Shown here piece by piece: positions 1-11,507 of a DNA stretch of 64,000 nt. This stretch comes from Pleurodeles waltl (lineage: Eukaryota > Chordata > Amphibia > Caudata > Salamandridae), in assembly GCF_031143425.1 (NCBI RefSeq), contig NC_090446.1, forward strand, positions 1,021,841,066 through 1,021,905,065, given 5' to 3'. Position numbers and translations under genes: made by a program. Position 1 is the stretch's first letter. Each line of letters starts with the position of its first letter. Below the pieces are notes generated by a model that had not been told where the DNA came from, searched no databases, and saw only the letters and a program-made list of their open reading frames with translations.

Positions 1-470
1 CACCCTGCCACGAAAACCCTGGTGGTCACACACCTGATGACAGGAATACCCATTCCTGTCACTGCCACATGCACCCCCACATTTTCCGCACTCCTCCCCA
101 CCCATCCACACACTTACAAACACCCCACCCCTTCACACACGCATGCATGCATTCACATACACCCCCCTCAACATACGTATTCATCTACTCAGACACCCCC
201 ACTCACTCACGTGCATGCAGACACCCCCCACTCACTCGCACACATGCAGGCACACACCCCCACTCACTCACACACATGCAGACACCCCCCCATTCAGGTG
301 CACATACACACACACAAACATTCTTATTCAATCACATACACACACGCACTCACACTACACCCCCTCCACATACACACACTCACACTACACCCCCCTCTGC
401 ACACACACACACACACACACAGACACCCTCCTTCCCCACCTCCCCTCCACACCCACCCTTTTGGATGACC
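1..470. repeat. CA-rich low-complexity tandem sequence
   Basis: The stretch consists of imperfect runs of CA/CACACCCC and repeated 'actcactcacacacatgcag' type units, ending in a clean (CA)n run near 402-420. The overlapping open frames through it encode only His/Thr/Pro-rich peptides and are a by-product of the base composition, so I call no gene here. Confidence 0.85.
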
Positions 471-539
471 ACTTACCTTCTCCTTCAAGGAGGTCGGCCG
501 GGAGGGGCTGGGTCGTGGATGTCTTGTATCACCAGCACC

Positions 540-730
540 ATCTCACCAGCAGGACCCTGCCACGCCGTGTTACAGCTTGTAATACGGCGGGCGGAGTCCT
601 GCTACTGTGGCGGTGCTGGCGATGCAACTGCCTCTGTCCTCCAAAGACTCCTAATATGGCAGGCAACAGACTGCCAGTACTGGCGGTCTGTTGCCTGCAG
701 CGGCTTCGGCGGTCTCAGGAAAGATCACAG
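540..730. repeat. GC-rich patch with strong hairpins
   Basis: Two near-perfect inverted repeats are visible: 563-589 (cgccgtgttac / gtaatacggcg) and 659-698 (gcaggcaacagac / gtctgttgcctgc, centred on ccagtactgg). The GCGG-rich composition resembles the Harbinger and serial-hairpin elements elsewhere in the window, but no terminal repeats or target duplications could be defined. It may be a decayed relative of those elements. Confidence 0.4.
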
Positions 731-1500
731 AAGTTGTAATGAGGCCCCAAGTGTTGAAATATCTTAGAGCTTTCAGCAATAATGAATAATGAATAAAGGT
801 GTATTTATTGGTGGCATCTGTTTTTCAAAAATATTTTTAACTTCTACTACTACTACTGCTGCTGCTATTATTGTCCGATATCCTGGTTGGGGTGGTCTTG
901 TTTACTTCTTGGTTGTGATAATTGTTTTTCCTTTTCCTAGTAATAAATATTTAAGTGTTGTGACTAAAAATATACTTCATGCTGTTAAATTATAACATCT
1001 GCACTGCAAAAGAATAAATGTGCAGTAAATGCATGGGTTGTAAAGTTCTGTTTTTTGTTAATTAATATGCATGGTAAAATACACTTTGTAAAAGTTTGCT
1101 TTGTAAGGTCATGCATTGTAATGTCATACATCCATATGATTTAATGTTTTTGAACATTTGTAGACAAGTAAACTACTGCAGAAATTTGACATCTTTTAGA
1201 TTTCTTGAAGATAAAACACCCCCATCGTATGATAGCAAGCATCCATGCCAACAAAGAAAGGACATTCTCCAATTACAATGTTGCAAAACTGGGGCACTAG
1301 AGAAACAATCTTTTGGAGAAAAAAAACAGATCTTTTCTCATGACAAAACAAAGACTGTTTTACTAACTTCTCTAGTAACTTGGCAATGGGCCTAATGATT
1401 TAAGAAAACTGATGAATAAACCACCTATAACAATTGGCATACTCCAAGACATTCTGAATTATCTTAACTGAGGTTGGTGTTGGTCACTACAATATTGCTG
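731..1500. other. AT-rich sequence with no recognisable gene
   Basis: AT-rich non-coding sequence. A short (CTA)n/(CTG)n microsatellite lies near 841-868. The short open frames have no recognisable family signature. I see nothing else here. Confidence 0.6.
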
Positions 1501-1504
1501 CCAT

Positions 1505-2090
1505 TTACGTTTCATCCATCTTCATGCATTTAGGTGTAATAGTGTACCCTGAAATCTCCATTTTAGTGGTACAAAAATCAGTTTTAGGAAAAGAGTAGTG
1601 CTGTCTTAACTGTTGCAATACTACCTTAACATGTGATATGTCTGTTTCCAAAATGACATAGTAGATCAAAATATCATCTAAATAGACAACACAGAACAAA
1701 ATATTCCCTATGCCATCCCTGTAACTCAAGCATAAAATGCTGAAGTCCTACAGGAGAAGTGCAGATTTCAAAAGGCATAACCTGGTATTTGAACAATCCC
1801 AACTTTTTACGGAATGGTATTTTCTATTAATCTCTCTCTCAGATGGTAAACTGCTTTAAGCTGTAACTTTACGAATATCTTAGTATTTCCGATCCACTAT
1901 AATAAAGAGATATCAATGGCAAAGAAGTATGATTATTCACTATGGTTCTATTTTGGGCTATAGTCTGTATATGGTTACAGCTCACTGCATTTTTTGGGTA
2001 AAATAATGGAGAAAAAATAGGCGAGTGTGGAGATCTGATATATCCATTAGCCAAATGTCCATATAGATACCTAGATATATTCTAAGTTTA
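1505..2090 (-). pseudogene. Ty3/gypsy-type reverse transcriptase remnant
   Basis: Read on the minus strand, 2,054 to 1,869 resembles the start of a Ty3/gypsy RT: a 'GYIR..SPIFSPLF' fingers-region motif, then an I-Y-like stretch and 'SLPLIS'. From 1,729 to 1,505 the palm is clear: VYLDDILIY (catalytic YLDD), a following H-V-K-V-VLQQLR helix, and a G-Y-x-I-x-P segment that precedes the RNase H connection in this family. The two parts are separated by stops and frame changes between about 1,730 and 1,868, and nothing of gag, protease or integrase was found next to it. It is a dead fragment; assignment to Ty3/gypsy rather than a retrovirus rests on the YLDD context. Confidence 0.75.
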
Positions 2091-2539
2091 CCTGTGTCTG
2101 TCATACACTCAACAACTTCCATGTGCCTTCCTCTTATCAAGCACATGACTAAACTATTCATAGCATAGGGGTAGAGAGACAGAACAACAAATAGCTGACA
2201 TAACCATTCCTGTGATCACTTTAAAAGGACAACTCTCTCTGGATTGGCATGAAATTCTTAAACTAGTCAGACAATATATTTTTTTCAAATTTTATTAAGT
2301 TTAATAAACATTAGAAGAAGCACATTACTGCAGAGCTGTAATACATTATCCTGAATAGCATAATCTGAACAGAATGCATGTCAAAAGTACATCACACAGT
2401 AAGCTATGGGGGCTGGGTGGGACAGGGAGAGGCATATCCACATCATGAGTGGTACAAGCAAAGTCAGTTAGCAGAGTCAGAGTAGTCCTATGTAGCTCAC
2501 TGCTTCCCAGTACCATCCATCACCAGTCTACCTATTGAG

Positions 2540-5500
2540 TGACCCGCTCATCCATGTCTCCATTCACATCAGGGCCCCAGCCCATCCTGTATAGGACCAC
2601 AGGGATTGAGCTGATGCCACACTTAGCATCACAGCCTTTCCCTCTGACCAGCACCACCATCAGCCTTCACCTGCTTCTAAAGTGCCAGAGGCCTCATCCC
2701 CTGTTTCCTCATCATGGGGAGATAGGTATGTTCAGAGCAGAGACCGAATATTGCATGGTTGAGAGGCATCCAGCAGTAGGTCTGTGTAAAGCTCAAGCTG
2801 CTCATTACAGTATAGCACATCTCTGAGCCAATGCTTCAATTTGGGTGCCTACCCTGTGCTCCAATGGCAAGCTACCTGCCTATTCACCAGCAGGAGAGTC
2901 AGCACTGTAAATCGTGAATGGTAGGTATCCAAGTCTCCCAAGAACTCCAACAGTGCAAAAGTGGGAGCCACTGGCACTTTGCCATCCATCATTTCTAAAA
3001 GGGTATCCATCACCTCAACCCGATTTCCATAGATAGCTCCACAAGACCAAGTTAAGTGAAAGAACCCGGCCTCCGGTTGACCACATCTGCCTCAGTGTAA
3101 AACCTCTCATAGACCAAACCTATGTAGCAGGGCCAGTGTATAATATGCTCTTTGCAAGAATTTATAATGTATAATGCTCAAGCGGCCATTACAGGACTCA
3201 TGCCCATTTGACAGCAGAAAGAAAGTCCATTATTCAGCTCCTTCCCTCATTCCTGCTCCCAAAAAGAGACAGCCAACCCTGAGAGGCATTAATAAATGTT
3301 TAGTTGGTGATGCATTCAGGAGACTCTCCAGAGGTGCGAGAGGAACTGGCTCCTGCAGAACTTGTGAGAGAGACAGCCTATAGCTACTTTGGAATCGAAA
3401 GTAGAAAAACGTGTCCAACGGAGTGCATCATGTGTATTGCTCCGTTTTTCAGGCAATAGCGACCCCATACTTTTCCCTGATCGCCACTGTTGGGTCTCTG
3501 TGCACCCATATCCCTAAGTATTTTAGGGAGTCCTTACACCACTTTAATGGAAATTCAGGCACAAATCGAGACGTGTTATTTGTGAAGGCAAGATCTCAGA
3601 TCCTTCCCTGTTGATAGAGACCCCCGATAACAACCCAAAGTGGGTGTAACCTGCTGAATAATATCAAGACTTGTCTGCGGCTCTCTTATATACACAGTTT
3701 CATGTCATCTGCATATAGGGAAATCAAAATAGGCCTACTCAGGTATCATTGAGCATACTGGGAATAATGCTGCCAAAGCCTAGTAGCCAGCAGTTCCAGT
3801 GCCGAATAGGCACTGTTGATAAGTATTTGTGCTACAGGTTCAGTATACAATAATAGCACCCACCATATAAATCCCTGGGGCATTTGCTGTCCAGCAATGC
3901 AAATAAATAGTCCCACTCCAGGGAATCGAAAGACTTAGGGGCTTCCAAGAAGATGGCAGTAGCATCTACATCTGGGTCAATAACATGCATTATAGCAAAA
4001 AGGATGCACAAATTATGGGGGGTAGAACATCCCCCAACAAATCCAGCCTCATTAGACCTTACGAGCACTAAGGGCAGAAGCATCAGTTGATTAGCCACCA
4101 ACTTTGATAAAATGTTGGCATCACAGTTTAGGAGTCACAAGGGCTGGTAGGAGTCATATTGGTATGGCGGTTTGTCAGGCTTGAGTAAAGTGATATTCAC
4201 TGCTTCTCTTATAGACAGTGTGAGGAACCGACTTATCTGCGCCTCCTCACAGACTGCTAACAGCTTACGGGCCAATATAAAACTATAAAACTGAGTGGGC
4301 AGGCTGTCCGAGACAGGTGCTTTCCAGGTGGGGAGTGCACCAACAACCTCCCTCAGCTTCTCCATTGTAAATGGATGCACCAGAAAAAGGCGCTGGGTGT
4401 CACTCAGCCAGCCGAGTGCTGTGTACTGCAAACTGTCACCCACCATTGCTGGAGTCCTTGCCCCCGTAGTTGTGTAAAGATCCTTATAGTAGTGCAGGAA
4501 CACATTCAGCACTTGTTGCATGACATCCTGATACCCTCTCTGTCCTCTACCTCACCAGACCACACTCCCAGTAGCCCAGGGTCATGAAATCTTAGAAGCT
4601 AGGGACTGGCCGAGTCTCCCTCCCTCCCTATATGCCACAGAATTTGCATTCCCTCGCTGCAACTTCATTGTACTCTGTGAGCTGATGGTACAAGCAAGCC
4701 ATGGTGTCTGCATCCGGAGTCTTCGTGATTGCACGCTCTGACGCTTTAATCTCCACCTCTAACCTATTCAGGTGGTCTCAAAGCAATCACAGCACTTCTC
4801 CACTTTTAGCCATATACCTGCCCCTGATAACTGGTTCAAAGGCATCCCACTCCATACCCATGGTAGCCGTTGTACCATCATTGATTTTAAAGTACTCCAC
4901 AATCTCCTCACGAAGCTCCTCCACAACAACTTTTTTCCAGGAGGATTTCTGAATTTAATTTCCACACACAGTAGGTGGCAGGGGCGCACTGTATCCATCA
5001 AGGATAGAAGGGTCAGCGAATTATCAGACAGGGTGCGTGCAACATGGTAAACCTAGCATGTATATCGGGAAGAGTTGTGTGCTCCAATTACAAATACCAA
5101 TTGAGATGCTGGGGTCAAGGATGCCTGAACTTTGTTGCTACCCTGTGAACTGTTGGGAGGGGCAGGGGCGGATGGGTGGATCCGAGGTTACAGATTCCGG
5201 ATGGGAATTTGTCACTGTGTATTGATGTTTTTCTCATTATGATACTTGCTGCTTAATGTCACACTGATTCTTTTTGATTTGTATGCATTAAAAAGATCTT
5301 TAAAAAAACTAGCACACCCAGGACACCACATCTGTCGACATTAGCCAGTAATCCAGGCAAGACCACGAAATGAACATGTGAATTGTATGTGGCCTCCGCC
5401 CTATGCTGAAAACTCTGCTGCCAAACATCAAGGAGGCATGATCTTGCATGATGGCCCTTAAGTACACCACCGCAGAGGTGTCCACACTGAAAGACAGTCA

Positions 5501-6160
5501 GGTTTTGTCCATCAACGGTTGCAGAACACAATTAGAGTTTCCCCCATATCATGGCCGGTGGATCAGTCGACACTATGTTGCCCCAGAGGATATCATAAAA
5601 ACACAGGGTCATTAATATTCATGCCTATAACAGGTGACCACAGTTAGTTTGATGTGTCTCATCTGTCCCCATAGTACGGCATACCTGCCCCGTGGAGCTG
5701 TGAGTGCCCTGTCAGTTACAAAGGGTAGGGATGCCGTACCAAAATGGCCACTGCTCCTGTGCATGGGAGGAATAACAAGAAGTGACACGACAGAAGGACC
5801 AGTGCCTACCTGTGCACCATCAATGTGCTCTGAGTCTAATAGGCAAGGACCTTACTGGTCTTCTGAGGGTTGTTAAGCACCTTGACATTCCAAGTCGGAC
5901 AGTGCCAAGTGTCAGTTCCTATCATCCACTTACGTAGTTGCATGTGTCTACCACAAAACTGTGCAACTTGCATGGATTTAGCACTCTTCAAGTTACAATA
6001 GTCACTCTAAACCCTTAACTTTCCCAACAAACACTGTGATGACCCAATCCTACCAAGAATAAGAACCCTCAAGCCAAGAAATACCCAATAAGCCATGAAT
6101 ACAGAAACCAAAATAGCAGAACACATAAACAACACAATGTGTCTTGATCAAGTAAATGGG
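2540..6160 (-). pseudogene. L1 ORF2-like endonuclease/reverse transcriptase remnant
   Basis: ORF2p supplies the AP-like endonuclease and RT for target-primed reverse transcription. Near 5,900 the minus strand reads 'TWNVKVLNNPQKTSKVLAY', the start of the endonuclease domain. Its end lies at about 5,001-4,768. The RT linker 'GALPTWKAPVSDSLPTQFY' and 'SYQPL' occur at 4,521-4,135. 'NEAGFVGG' and 'FLEAPKSFDSLEWDYLF' (fingers and first palm Asp region, with A-K-x-FD-x-x-E-W) occur at 4,101-3,832. The region 3,170-2,540 keeps the Trp/Cys-type C-terminus (SFTHLTWSCGAI). I did not find the intact catalytic FADD box. Many stops and frameshifts are present. Confidence 0.75.
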
Positions 6161-6406
6161 TGTATCCCATGGAGGCCGCCAAGAGAGTCAGTAAATCATC
6201 CTCCGCAGCACCCAAGGATGTCTGGGATATCCCAGTATATGTGTGTCAACTAACCATATTCAGACAGCTGAGGTATGAATCAACCATGTCTATTGAATGT
6301 TTAAACGTGCCCTGGGCGTGTATATGGTTAGTCACAGGTCTCAGACTAGCAGCACTCTTGAGTCTAGACCTCTCCTCCCACATGGGAACATTAGAAACAT
6401 CCCCGT

Positions 6407-7244
6407 CTATTGCAGGTAGTCCATTCCATGTTGTGGGGTCTGGAAAATATGCTGCTTTCCCATATGTGTGATTCGTAACTGTGCTGGGTATAGCATGATG
6501 CATTTTATGCCAGCCTGCACTAATTTTTTTTTAATGGAAAACATTTGCGCTGGGCCTCTTGAACAGCCAAAGTGAAGTCTGGGCCAGCGAGACCTCATTG
6601 CCATCAACATTTAATGTGCCTTTTTCCTGCGCCATTCTAAGTGCAGTGTCTCTGTTGTGTAAGTTCAACAGGTCCACTGTCATTGGCAATTGTGGAGCCT
6701 CTGGTGGTGGCCTGGCCCCCAGGGACCAGTGGGCTCTCTTTTCCACCAGCAATCAGGCGAAGGCCTCAGTCCTAAACAGTGCCACCAGCCTTTTCTCAAT
6801 GTACTCTCCCATTCTGCTGGTGTTCATGATCTTCGGAATTCCCAAAATACAGAGATTATTGCAGTGTGACCTTCCCTCTAAATCCTCATTTTTAGCAGCT
6901 GTAACCTTGAGAATCTTTTCCATATTCTGCAGATTTCCACCCCGCAACACCTAGTCATCTCCCACATTAGAGATCTTCTGCTCAGCCTCATTTAATTGAC
7001 TGTTGTGCCTGTCAATCTTGTGCCTGACAGCATCGAGCGCCACCATGACAGCATCCATCCTGGCATTCTTCTGCATGGCCCTCAGGAGTGTTTTCATGTC
7101 AACATCCATGGTGCCCCACCTGGTGCCTACACCTGGCTTCCTCCAGAGCAGGCTCTGACCCCACGGTTCATATGCTTTTGCGCACCTCATATTGAAGTCG
7201 GGACTGCTTTCCATCCTGTTTCCACATGGTGGCACAGCTAACAT
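6407..7244 (-). pseudogene. L1 ORF1-like RNA-binding protein remnant
   Basis: ORF1p of L1 elements is a trimeric coiled-coil RNA chaperone. Here the first part (7,244-6,951) has heptad-like helices (DVDMKTLLRAMQKNARMD, then DAVRHKIDRHNSQLNEAEQ). The next part (6,950-6,753) has the RRM signature 'AKNEDLEGRS..NNLCILGIPK'. The third (6,752-6,531) has 'VEKRAHWSLGARPPP' and 'LLNLHNRDTALRMA', typical of the ORF1 C-terminal domain. The C-terminal 'YPAQLRITHMGK' lies at about 6,500-6,410. The pieces are in different frames or separated by stops, so the gene is broken. Confidence 0.8.
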
Positions 7245-7440
7245 TCATCGCTCCAACCCAGCTCAGTAACACAGAGGCCTATACGTCAGTCACCAGGAAG
7301 CCTCTGTCCTCTGCATAGGGATCAATGGTGCTGGACCCCACTGCTTGCAGCAGGGGGATCTACAGTCAGTCCAGCGTCACCTCTAGCTGCCCTTAGCACC
7401 TCCTATGGCCTATATGTAAGGGTCTCATCTCACCCCAGGG

Positions 7441-8085
7441 CCCCAGGGGACACAAGCAGATCCAGGAGCAAGGGGCAGAAGCCGATGAGCAGCAGGGCCC
7501 TCCTATTCCTATGCACATGTTCAGGTTATGCCTTTTCAAGACACAACGCCACTACCTGGAGTCACCCAGCCTGTCCCCAATATAAAGGGGGGCCTCACTC
7601 ACTCCCATCGTGGCTAACTCACTGCCCCACTGGAGCCTCAAGGCTTCCACAGATCATTAGGTGGCGCCACTCTCACTCCTTGGCCTCCATTGCTCCTCTA
7701 CCCACACCACCGGCCCCAGGCAGACTAGTCCGCCAACCCGAGACTGCTGAGCACAGTCATCCAGCAGTGAACTCTGCTCCTGCTCCACAGCAGTCACTCC
7801 CTCTGCTGGCAGCACAGGGCAGCCCCAACAGCCAAACCAGACAGATTTGGCTTCTCTGTCGCCGCTAGACTCCAGCGCACCGCTCCCACAGCGATATTTC
7901 AGCTGGCACTGCCATCTTCCTCAAAGGGCTGGCCTCACTGTTCTGCTTAGCTCTCGGCAGCTAAATGCATGACAGCACCAGCCAATGACCAGATACAGGC
8001 TGCTTGTTCAGGCTGCAAAATATGAGCCTTTACTTTAAAGGTCGTTGGCTTGCATAGTCAGCAGGATTCTGACAGATACTGTCGA
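7441..8085. other. Intergenic sequence, possible LINE 5' UTR
   Basis: This is moderately GC-rich sequence with no convincing protein family. It lies directly upstream, in minus orientation, of the L1 ORF1 remnant, so part of it may be that element's 5' UTR. The 127-codon open frame at 7,485-7,868 on the plus strand is low-complexity and not recognised. Confidence 0.4.
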
Positions 8086-8422
8086 GCGGAAAAGAGGAAC
8101 AAACCACAGACGCTCGTTGTAAGGGATAAAAGGACGCTTTAATAGAACAGGTCTGGTATAAAACAATAACCTTGGCTTTTGCCTCACAAAACTACCAACC
8201 TCACTATACAATATTTCTCTCCTAACCCCTCCCCCACCCTCTAAACTTTCCACTCCCCAAATCGCCCTTGAACAATCCCTTCCCCATCTGTCCTGCTGCC
8301 CACCTTCTGCAGTTACCCCTGCCTTTCCTCCCTCGTGCCCCTTGCTAAAACCTCCCTGCCCTCAAATCTTTGGCATCATCCCCTTCCCCCCCAAAGCCTT
8401 TCTGTGTAAATCCCCCCCCACC
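8086..8422 (-). repeat. Split direct repeat B2 (element 3' end)
   Basis: This 337-bp stretch matches 8,873-9,209 closely. Both begin 'gcggaaaagaggaacaaacc' and end at 'gtgtaaatcccccc', with scattered substitutions. In element orientation it is the outermost 3' repeat. The same stretch would supply the 3' UTR and end of the transcript. Confidence 0.85.
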
Positions 8423-8661
8423 AGACCTGCCTACCAGCGGCATGAAACAAACTACCCAAAATACTCCATGAACAATAATCAACAATAAAATCATGCAACA
8501 AACCTGTCCTATTATAGCCTAATTAAGCCACAAAAACCAAAAACATTTATACCCAGAAACAAATAAACCACCCTTACCTACCAGCCAAAAACTCAATCTT
8601 GAACAAAATCAAACACTAAATGAAGGGAGGGTGGGTGGGCCCATAAAACAGTACGGGTGGG
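8423..8661 (-). other. Spacer between repeats A2 and B2
   Basis: About 240 bp present only here, lying between the A2 and B2 direct repeats of the YR retrotransposon. It is A-rich on the plus strand with no coding potential. It contains a short duplicated 'gggtgggccca' motif at 8,631-8,664. Confidence 0.5.
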
Positions 8662-8866
8662 CCCAAAAAACAGTACCACCTCCTGGGTGTGTACAACAGC
8701 TAAAAGAGGCCGCCTACCTCCAACCCACCCCTTATATAAACCCAACCTTAAGACCCACCCCATCCTGTCAACTTGCTAAATCGTGCCCCGATCTCCCAGT
8801 GGCCCGTTCCACCTGCCCGATAAGCCCGGGGGGAGACCGGGTTAACCTCGGCTCCCCCCAAGCCCC
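8662..8866 (-). repeat. Split direct repeat A2
   Basis: This stretch matches 15,461-15,664 over about 205 bp. It starts at the plus-strand 'cccaaaaaacagtacc' and ends at 'cccccaagcccc', with a few substitutions and a small indel near 'cttatata'. It is the internal repeat of the leader-side terminal sequence, as expected for A2 of a Ngaro-type element. Confidence 0.85.
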
Positions 8867-8872
8867 CACCGG

Positions 8873-9209
8873 GCGGAAAAGAGGAACAAACCACAGACGC
8901 TCGTTGTAAGAGATAAAAGGCCGCTTTAATAGAACAGGTCTGGTATAAAACAATAACCTTGGCTTTTGCCTCACAAAACTACCAACCTCACTATACAATA
9001 TTTCTCTCCTAACCCCTCCCCCACCCTCTAAACTTTCCATTCCCCAAATCACCCTTGAACAATCCCTTCCCCATCTGCCCTGCTGCCCACCTTCTGCAGT
9101 TACCCCTGCCTTTCCTCCCTTGTGCCCCTTGCTAAAACCTCCCTGCCCTAAAATCTTTGGCATCATCCCCTTCCCCCCCAAAGCCTTTCTGTGTAAATCC
9201 CCCGCCACC
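8873..9209 (-). repeat. Split direct repeat B1
   Basis: This copy of B2 (8,086-8,422) has the same length. It directly follows the hydrolase gene in element orientation and directly adjoins A2. The B1-A2 junction (near 8,867-8,872, 'ccaccgg') is the region where such elements carry the sequence templating the joined circular intermediate. Confidence 0.85.
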
Positions 9210-9250
9210 CAGGAAAAACCGCCAGGCGTTTTCCTGCCCCACCCCCCAAA

Positions 9251-9880
9251 TTAACGATCCCAAAGCTTCTCCCCCAACAAATCCGCGATCATAATCCTGA
9301 GATCCAATAAATAGAGCTCGTTACCCATAAACATCAAATGAACTCCATTTTGCCTAAACAACTCAACCGACAATATAACCAAATTCTCATGTAATAAAAA
9401 GGAAATCCCCTTATACTGACAGAATTTCCTCATCTCCCTATTCACCTTTCTCCTTTGTTTTTTTATGCCTGAAAAAGAACATGCTCCTCTCCACACCCTC
9501 CTAGGTACCATACCAGTCCAAACTATGTGCCTACCAGCCCAATGTTCCTTAATCCGTACCAGATCCATCTTCATTGTCTTCAACAATCCTATGCCTGACA
9601 AGGAAACCAAATCATTCTCCCCCAGATGGATAACTAAAAGGTCTGGGCAAATCCATCTCTCAATCCTTTTTGAAAGAACCGACAACAACTCACCCCATCT
9701 CATGCCCCTCTTACCAATCCAAAGAACCCTAATTCTCGCCCCATCCAAACCTAATTGCTTCCCAAAATGCCTGGACGCCGCTTGCTTCTCCGCCCACTGC
9801 ACAAAAGAGTGCCCAACTATCCAGACAGAACAGCCTCCATCGGGTCCCTCGACACAACCTACGAGAAAACAGCGAAAAAC
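9251..9880 (-). CDS. SGNH-hydrolase-like domain of the YR retrotransposon
   Basis: The minus-strand reading frame contains the SGNH (GDSL-like) esterase blocks in order. The nucleophile block is 'VWIVGHSFVQWAEK' (GHSF, Ser nucleophile), the oxyanion block 'LLVIHLGENDL' (G-x-ND), and a C-terminal 'NGVHLMFMGN' corresponds to the D-x-x-H block, with the usual Asp replaced by Asn here. It is open from about 9,880 to the stop at 9,251. It lies 3' of the recombinase, where Ngaro-like elements are known to carry such a hydrolase; its role in the cycle is not established. The upstream Phe/Leu-rich part of the frame (9,979-9,880) is probably not coding, and a splice acceptor may set the true start. 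Function as an esterase is a family inference. Confidence 0.7.
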   Translation of the reverse strand, partial: VFRCFLVGCVEGPDGGCSVWIVGHSFVQWAEKQAASRHFGKQLGLDGARIRVLWIGKRGMRWGELLSVLSKRIERWICPDLLVIHLGENDLVSLSGIGLLKTMKMDLVRIKEHWAGRHIVWTGMVPRRVWRGACSFSGIKKQRRKVNREMRKFCQYKGISFLLHENLVILSVELFRQNGVHLMFMGNELYLLDLRIMIADLLGEKLWDR

Positions 9881-10036
9881 ACATGAGAAAAACCCCCCAC
9901 AATACCCACTTAAAAAGAAAGGAAGAAAGAAAGCACAGCTGCAGGAAATTGGGAAAGGAAAATAAGAAAGAAAAAACACAGCAACCTAAGGCACAAGATA
10001 GAAACCGAACCACCCCAACAACCTACCTGTATTATG

Positions 10037-11507
10037 CTAACGAACATAGCGTTTAAAACATTGTGACTTCCATCTCCCCAAACCCATGATAAAACCATCA
10101 GATTTACCCAAAGCCCTGGCTTCCGTGGCCGCTCCGATCCGAAATGAATGTGTACCATAACACAGCGGATCCAAACCCAACAGAACCAAAGACCTTCTCA
10201 AAACAACTATCAACTGATTAGCCGATAACCTTGACCCATCCTCATGAATAAAAACCAACCTGGAAGACGTCGGCAAAAACCTTACAAACAACTCCCACCA
10301 CTTGACCGGACAAATGGAAGAACCATTACCACCCAAAACTACTTCCTGCCCCCTCCCCAATTGATCAGTCTTACATGCTCGTAGCCAAAGAACAACAGCC
10401 CCTTGTCTTACCTGCACATCAGACTGTAAAATACCATCCTGCCCCTTCAGCCCCAAAAGCTCTGAAACCCGCAACGCTCCGTGAAAAAGCCAGGACATAC
10501 AGAGCGAAAACAATTTAACTTCCCAATGAGAAAAACAAACCTCCACCAAAACCCAAAACCCAAAATATTTGATGTAATGGGTCGTCATACGATCCCTCCG
10601 TGCTCCCCCTTCCCTGGCCCACCCCGAAATCAGTCTTCTACAAATCTCACCCTCCACAGGATCATAACCCCATAAATACTTCCCGTAAAAGGAAACACCT
10701 GACAACTTACCTGATATGGGGCCTCATTCTGACCCTGGCGGCCGGTGACCACCAGGGTCACCGGCCACGGGAGCACCGCCGACAGGCTGGCGGTGCTCCG
10801 AAGGGCATTCTGACCGCGGCGGTTCAGCCGCGGTCAGAAAGGGTAAACCAGCGGTCACCCGCCGGTTTACCGCTGCCCTTCTGAATCCTCCATGGCGCCA
10901 TTCAGACACCCCCTACCGCCATCCTGTTCATGGCGGGAAACCCGCCATGAACAGGATGGCGGTAGGGGGTGCCGCGGGGCCCCTGGGGGCCCCTGCAGTG
11001 CCCATGCCACTGCACCCGTCGCACCTTCCCACTACGCCGGCTCAATTCTGAGCCGGCGTCCTCGTGGGAAGGTTGATTTGCCCTGGGCTGGCGGGCGGCC
11101 TTTTGGCGGCCGCCCGCCAGCCCAGGGCAAATCTCAGAATCACTGCAGCGGTCTTTCGACCGCGGTGCGGTGTTCTGACGGGGTTACTTTGGCGGGCGGC
11201 CTCCGCCGCCCGCCAAAGTAAGAATGACCCCCATAGTAACTGCTGACACACCTAACTCAATTTGCTGCATTACAAACTGGATCGCATCCTCCCTCCGCCG
11301 CTCAGAAACCTCAAAACCCCCCACCCGTTTTACTGAACCTGACTGTAAAAACTCAAACCAGGCATGCTCATAACTCCCCTGAGTGGACGGAGCTATGGAT
11401 CGCTGAATCAGCTCCAGCATCCTCACTCTCCTAATTCCCATAACTCCCTGGGAACCGCCGTCTTCAGCACATCCGCTCCCAGTGCCAGCCCACGGAATCT
11501 CTGCCAC
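10037..11507 (-). pseudogene. Tyrosine recombinase, split by an inserted hairpin element
   Basis: This gene would cut and join the circular cDNA of the element into the genome. The N-terminal SAM-like core-binding part is at 11,507-11,233 ('SIAPSTQGSYEHAW'), and the catalytic part at 10,717-10,037. Catalytic residues are all visible: Arg in 'GALRVSELLG', the H-x-x-R box in 'GTHSFRIGAATEA', and the nucleophilic Tyr in the last residues 'CFKRYVR'. The reading frame is continuous on both sides of the 515-bp serial-hairpin element at 10,718-11,232, which fell between 'SAVT' and 'SGKLSGVSF'. Apart from that insertion no stop is seen, so the insertion is likely the lesion that killed this gene. Confidence 0.85.
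10718..11232 (-). mobile_element. Serial-hairpin MITE-like element, copy 1
   Basis: 515 bp with imperfect terminal inverted repeats (GGGGCCTCATTCTGACC at the left; TAAGAATGACCCCC at the right). It sits inside the tyrosine recombinase gene, bordered by 'AT' on each side. Nearly every base belongs to one of about ten consecutive stem-loops. Clear stems are at 10,740-10,766, 10,771-10,800, 10,807-10,842, 10,844-10,874, 10,906-10,971, 11,025-11,075 and 11,076-11,134, and the last is the GGCGGGCGGC stem at 11,186-11,222. It encodes no protein; its frames are base-composition artefacts. Orientation is opposite to copy 2, taking module order as the guide. Confidence 0.85.

Larger units (their letters stand above)
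2279..7440 (-). mobile_element. L1-like non-LTR retrotransposon, decayed, near full length
   Basis: All L1 parts occur in the right order on the minus strand. ORF1 with coiled coil and RRM-like core spans 7,244-6,407. An ORF2 endonuclease start (WNVKxLNNP) lies near 5,900, RT linker and fingers at about 4,520-4,135, RT palm at 4,101-3,832, and a C-terminal Trp/Cys region at about 3,170-2,540. A T-run at 2,279-2,285 on the plus strand marks the poly(A) end. Every domain carries stops and frameshifts, so the copy is old and inactive. Sequence from 7,245 to about 8,030 is GC-richer and may be its 5' UTR, but its limit is undefined. Confidence 0.8.

Noticed and set aside
22..767. Long His/Thr/Pro-rich open frames in the CA-rich start
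   Set aside because: They overlap in all three frames and follow the (CA)n/(CACCCC)n composition; no protein family pattern.
10892..11246. Arg/Gly/Pro-rich frames inside the hairpin element
   Set aside because: Open on both strands because of high GC; no start context or family match, and they change with hairpin module content.
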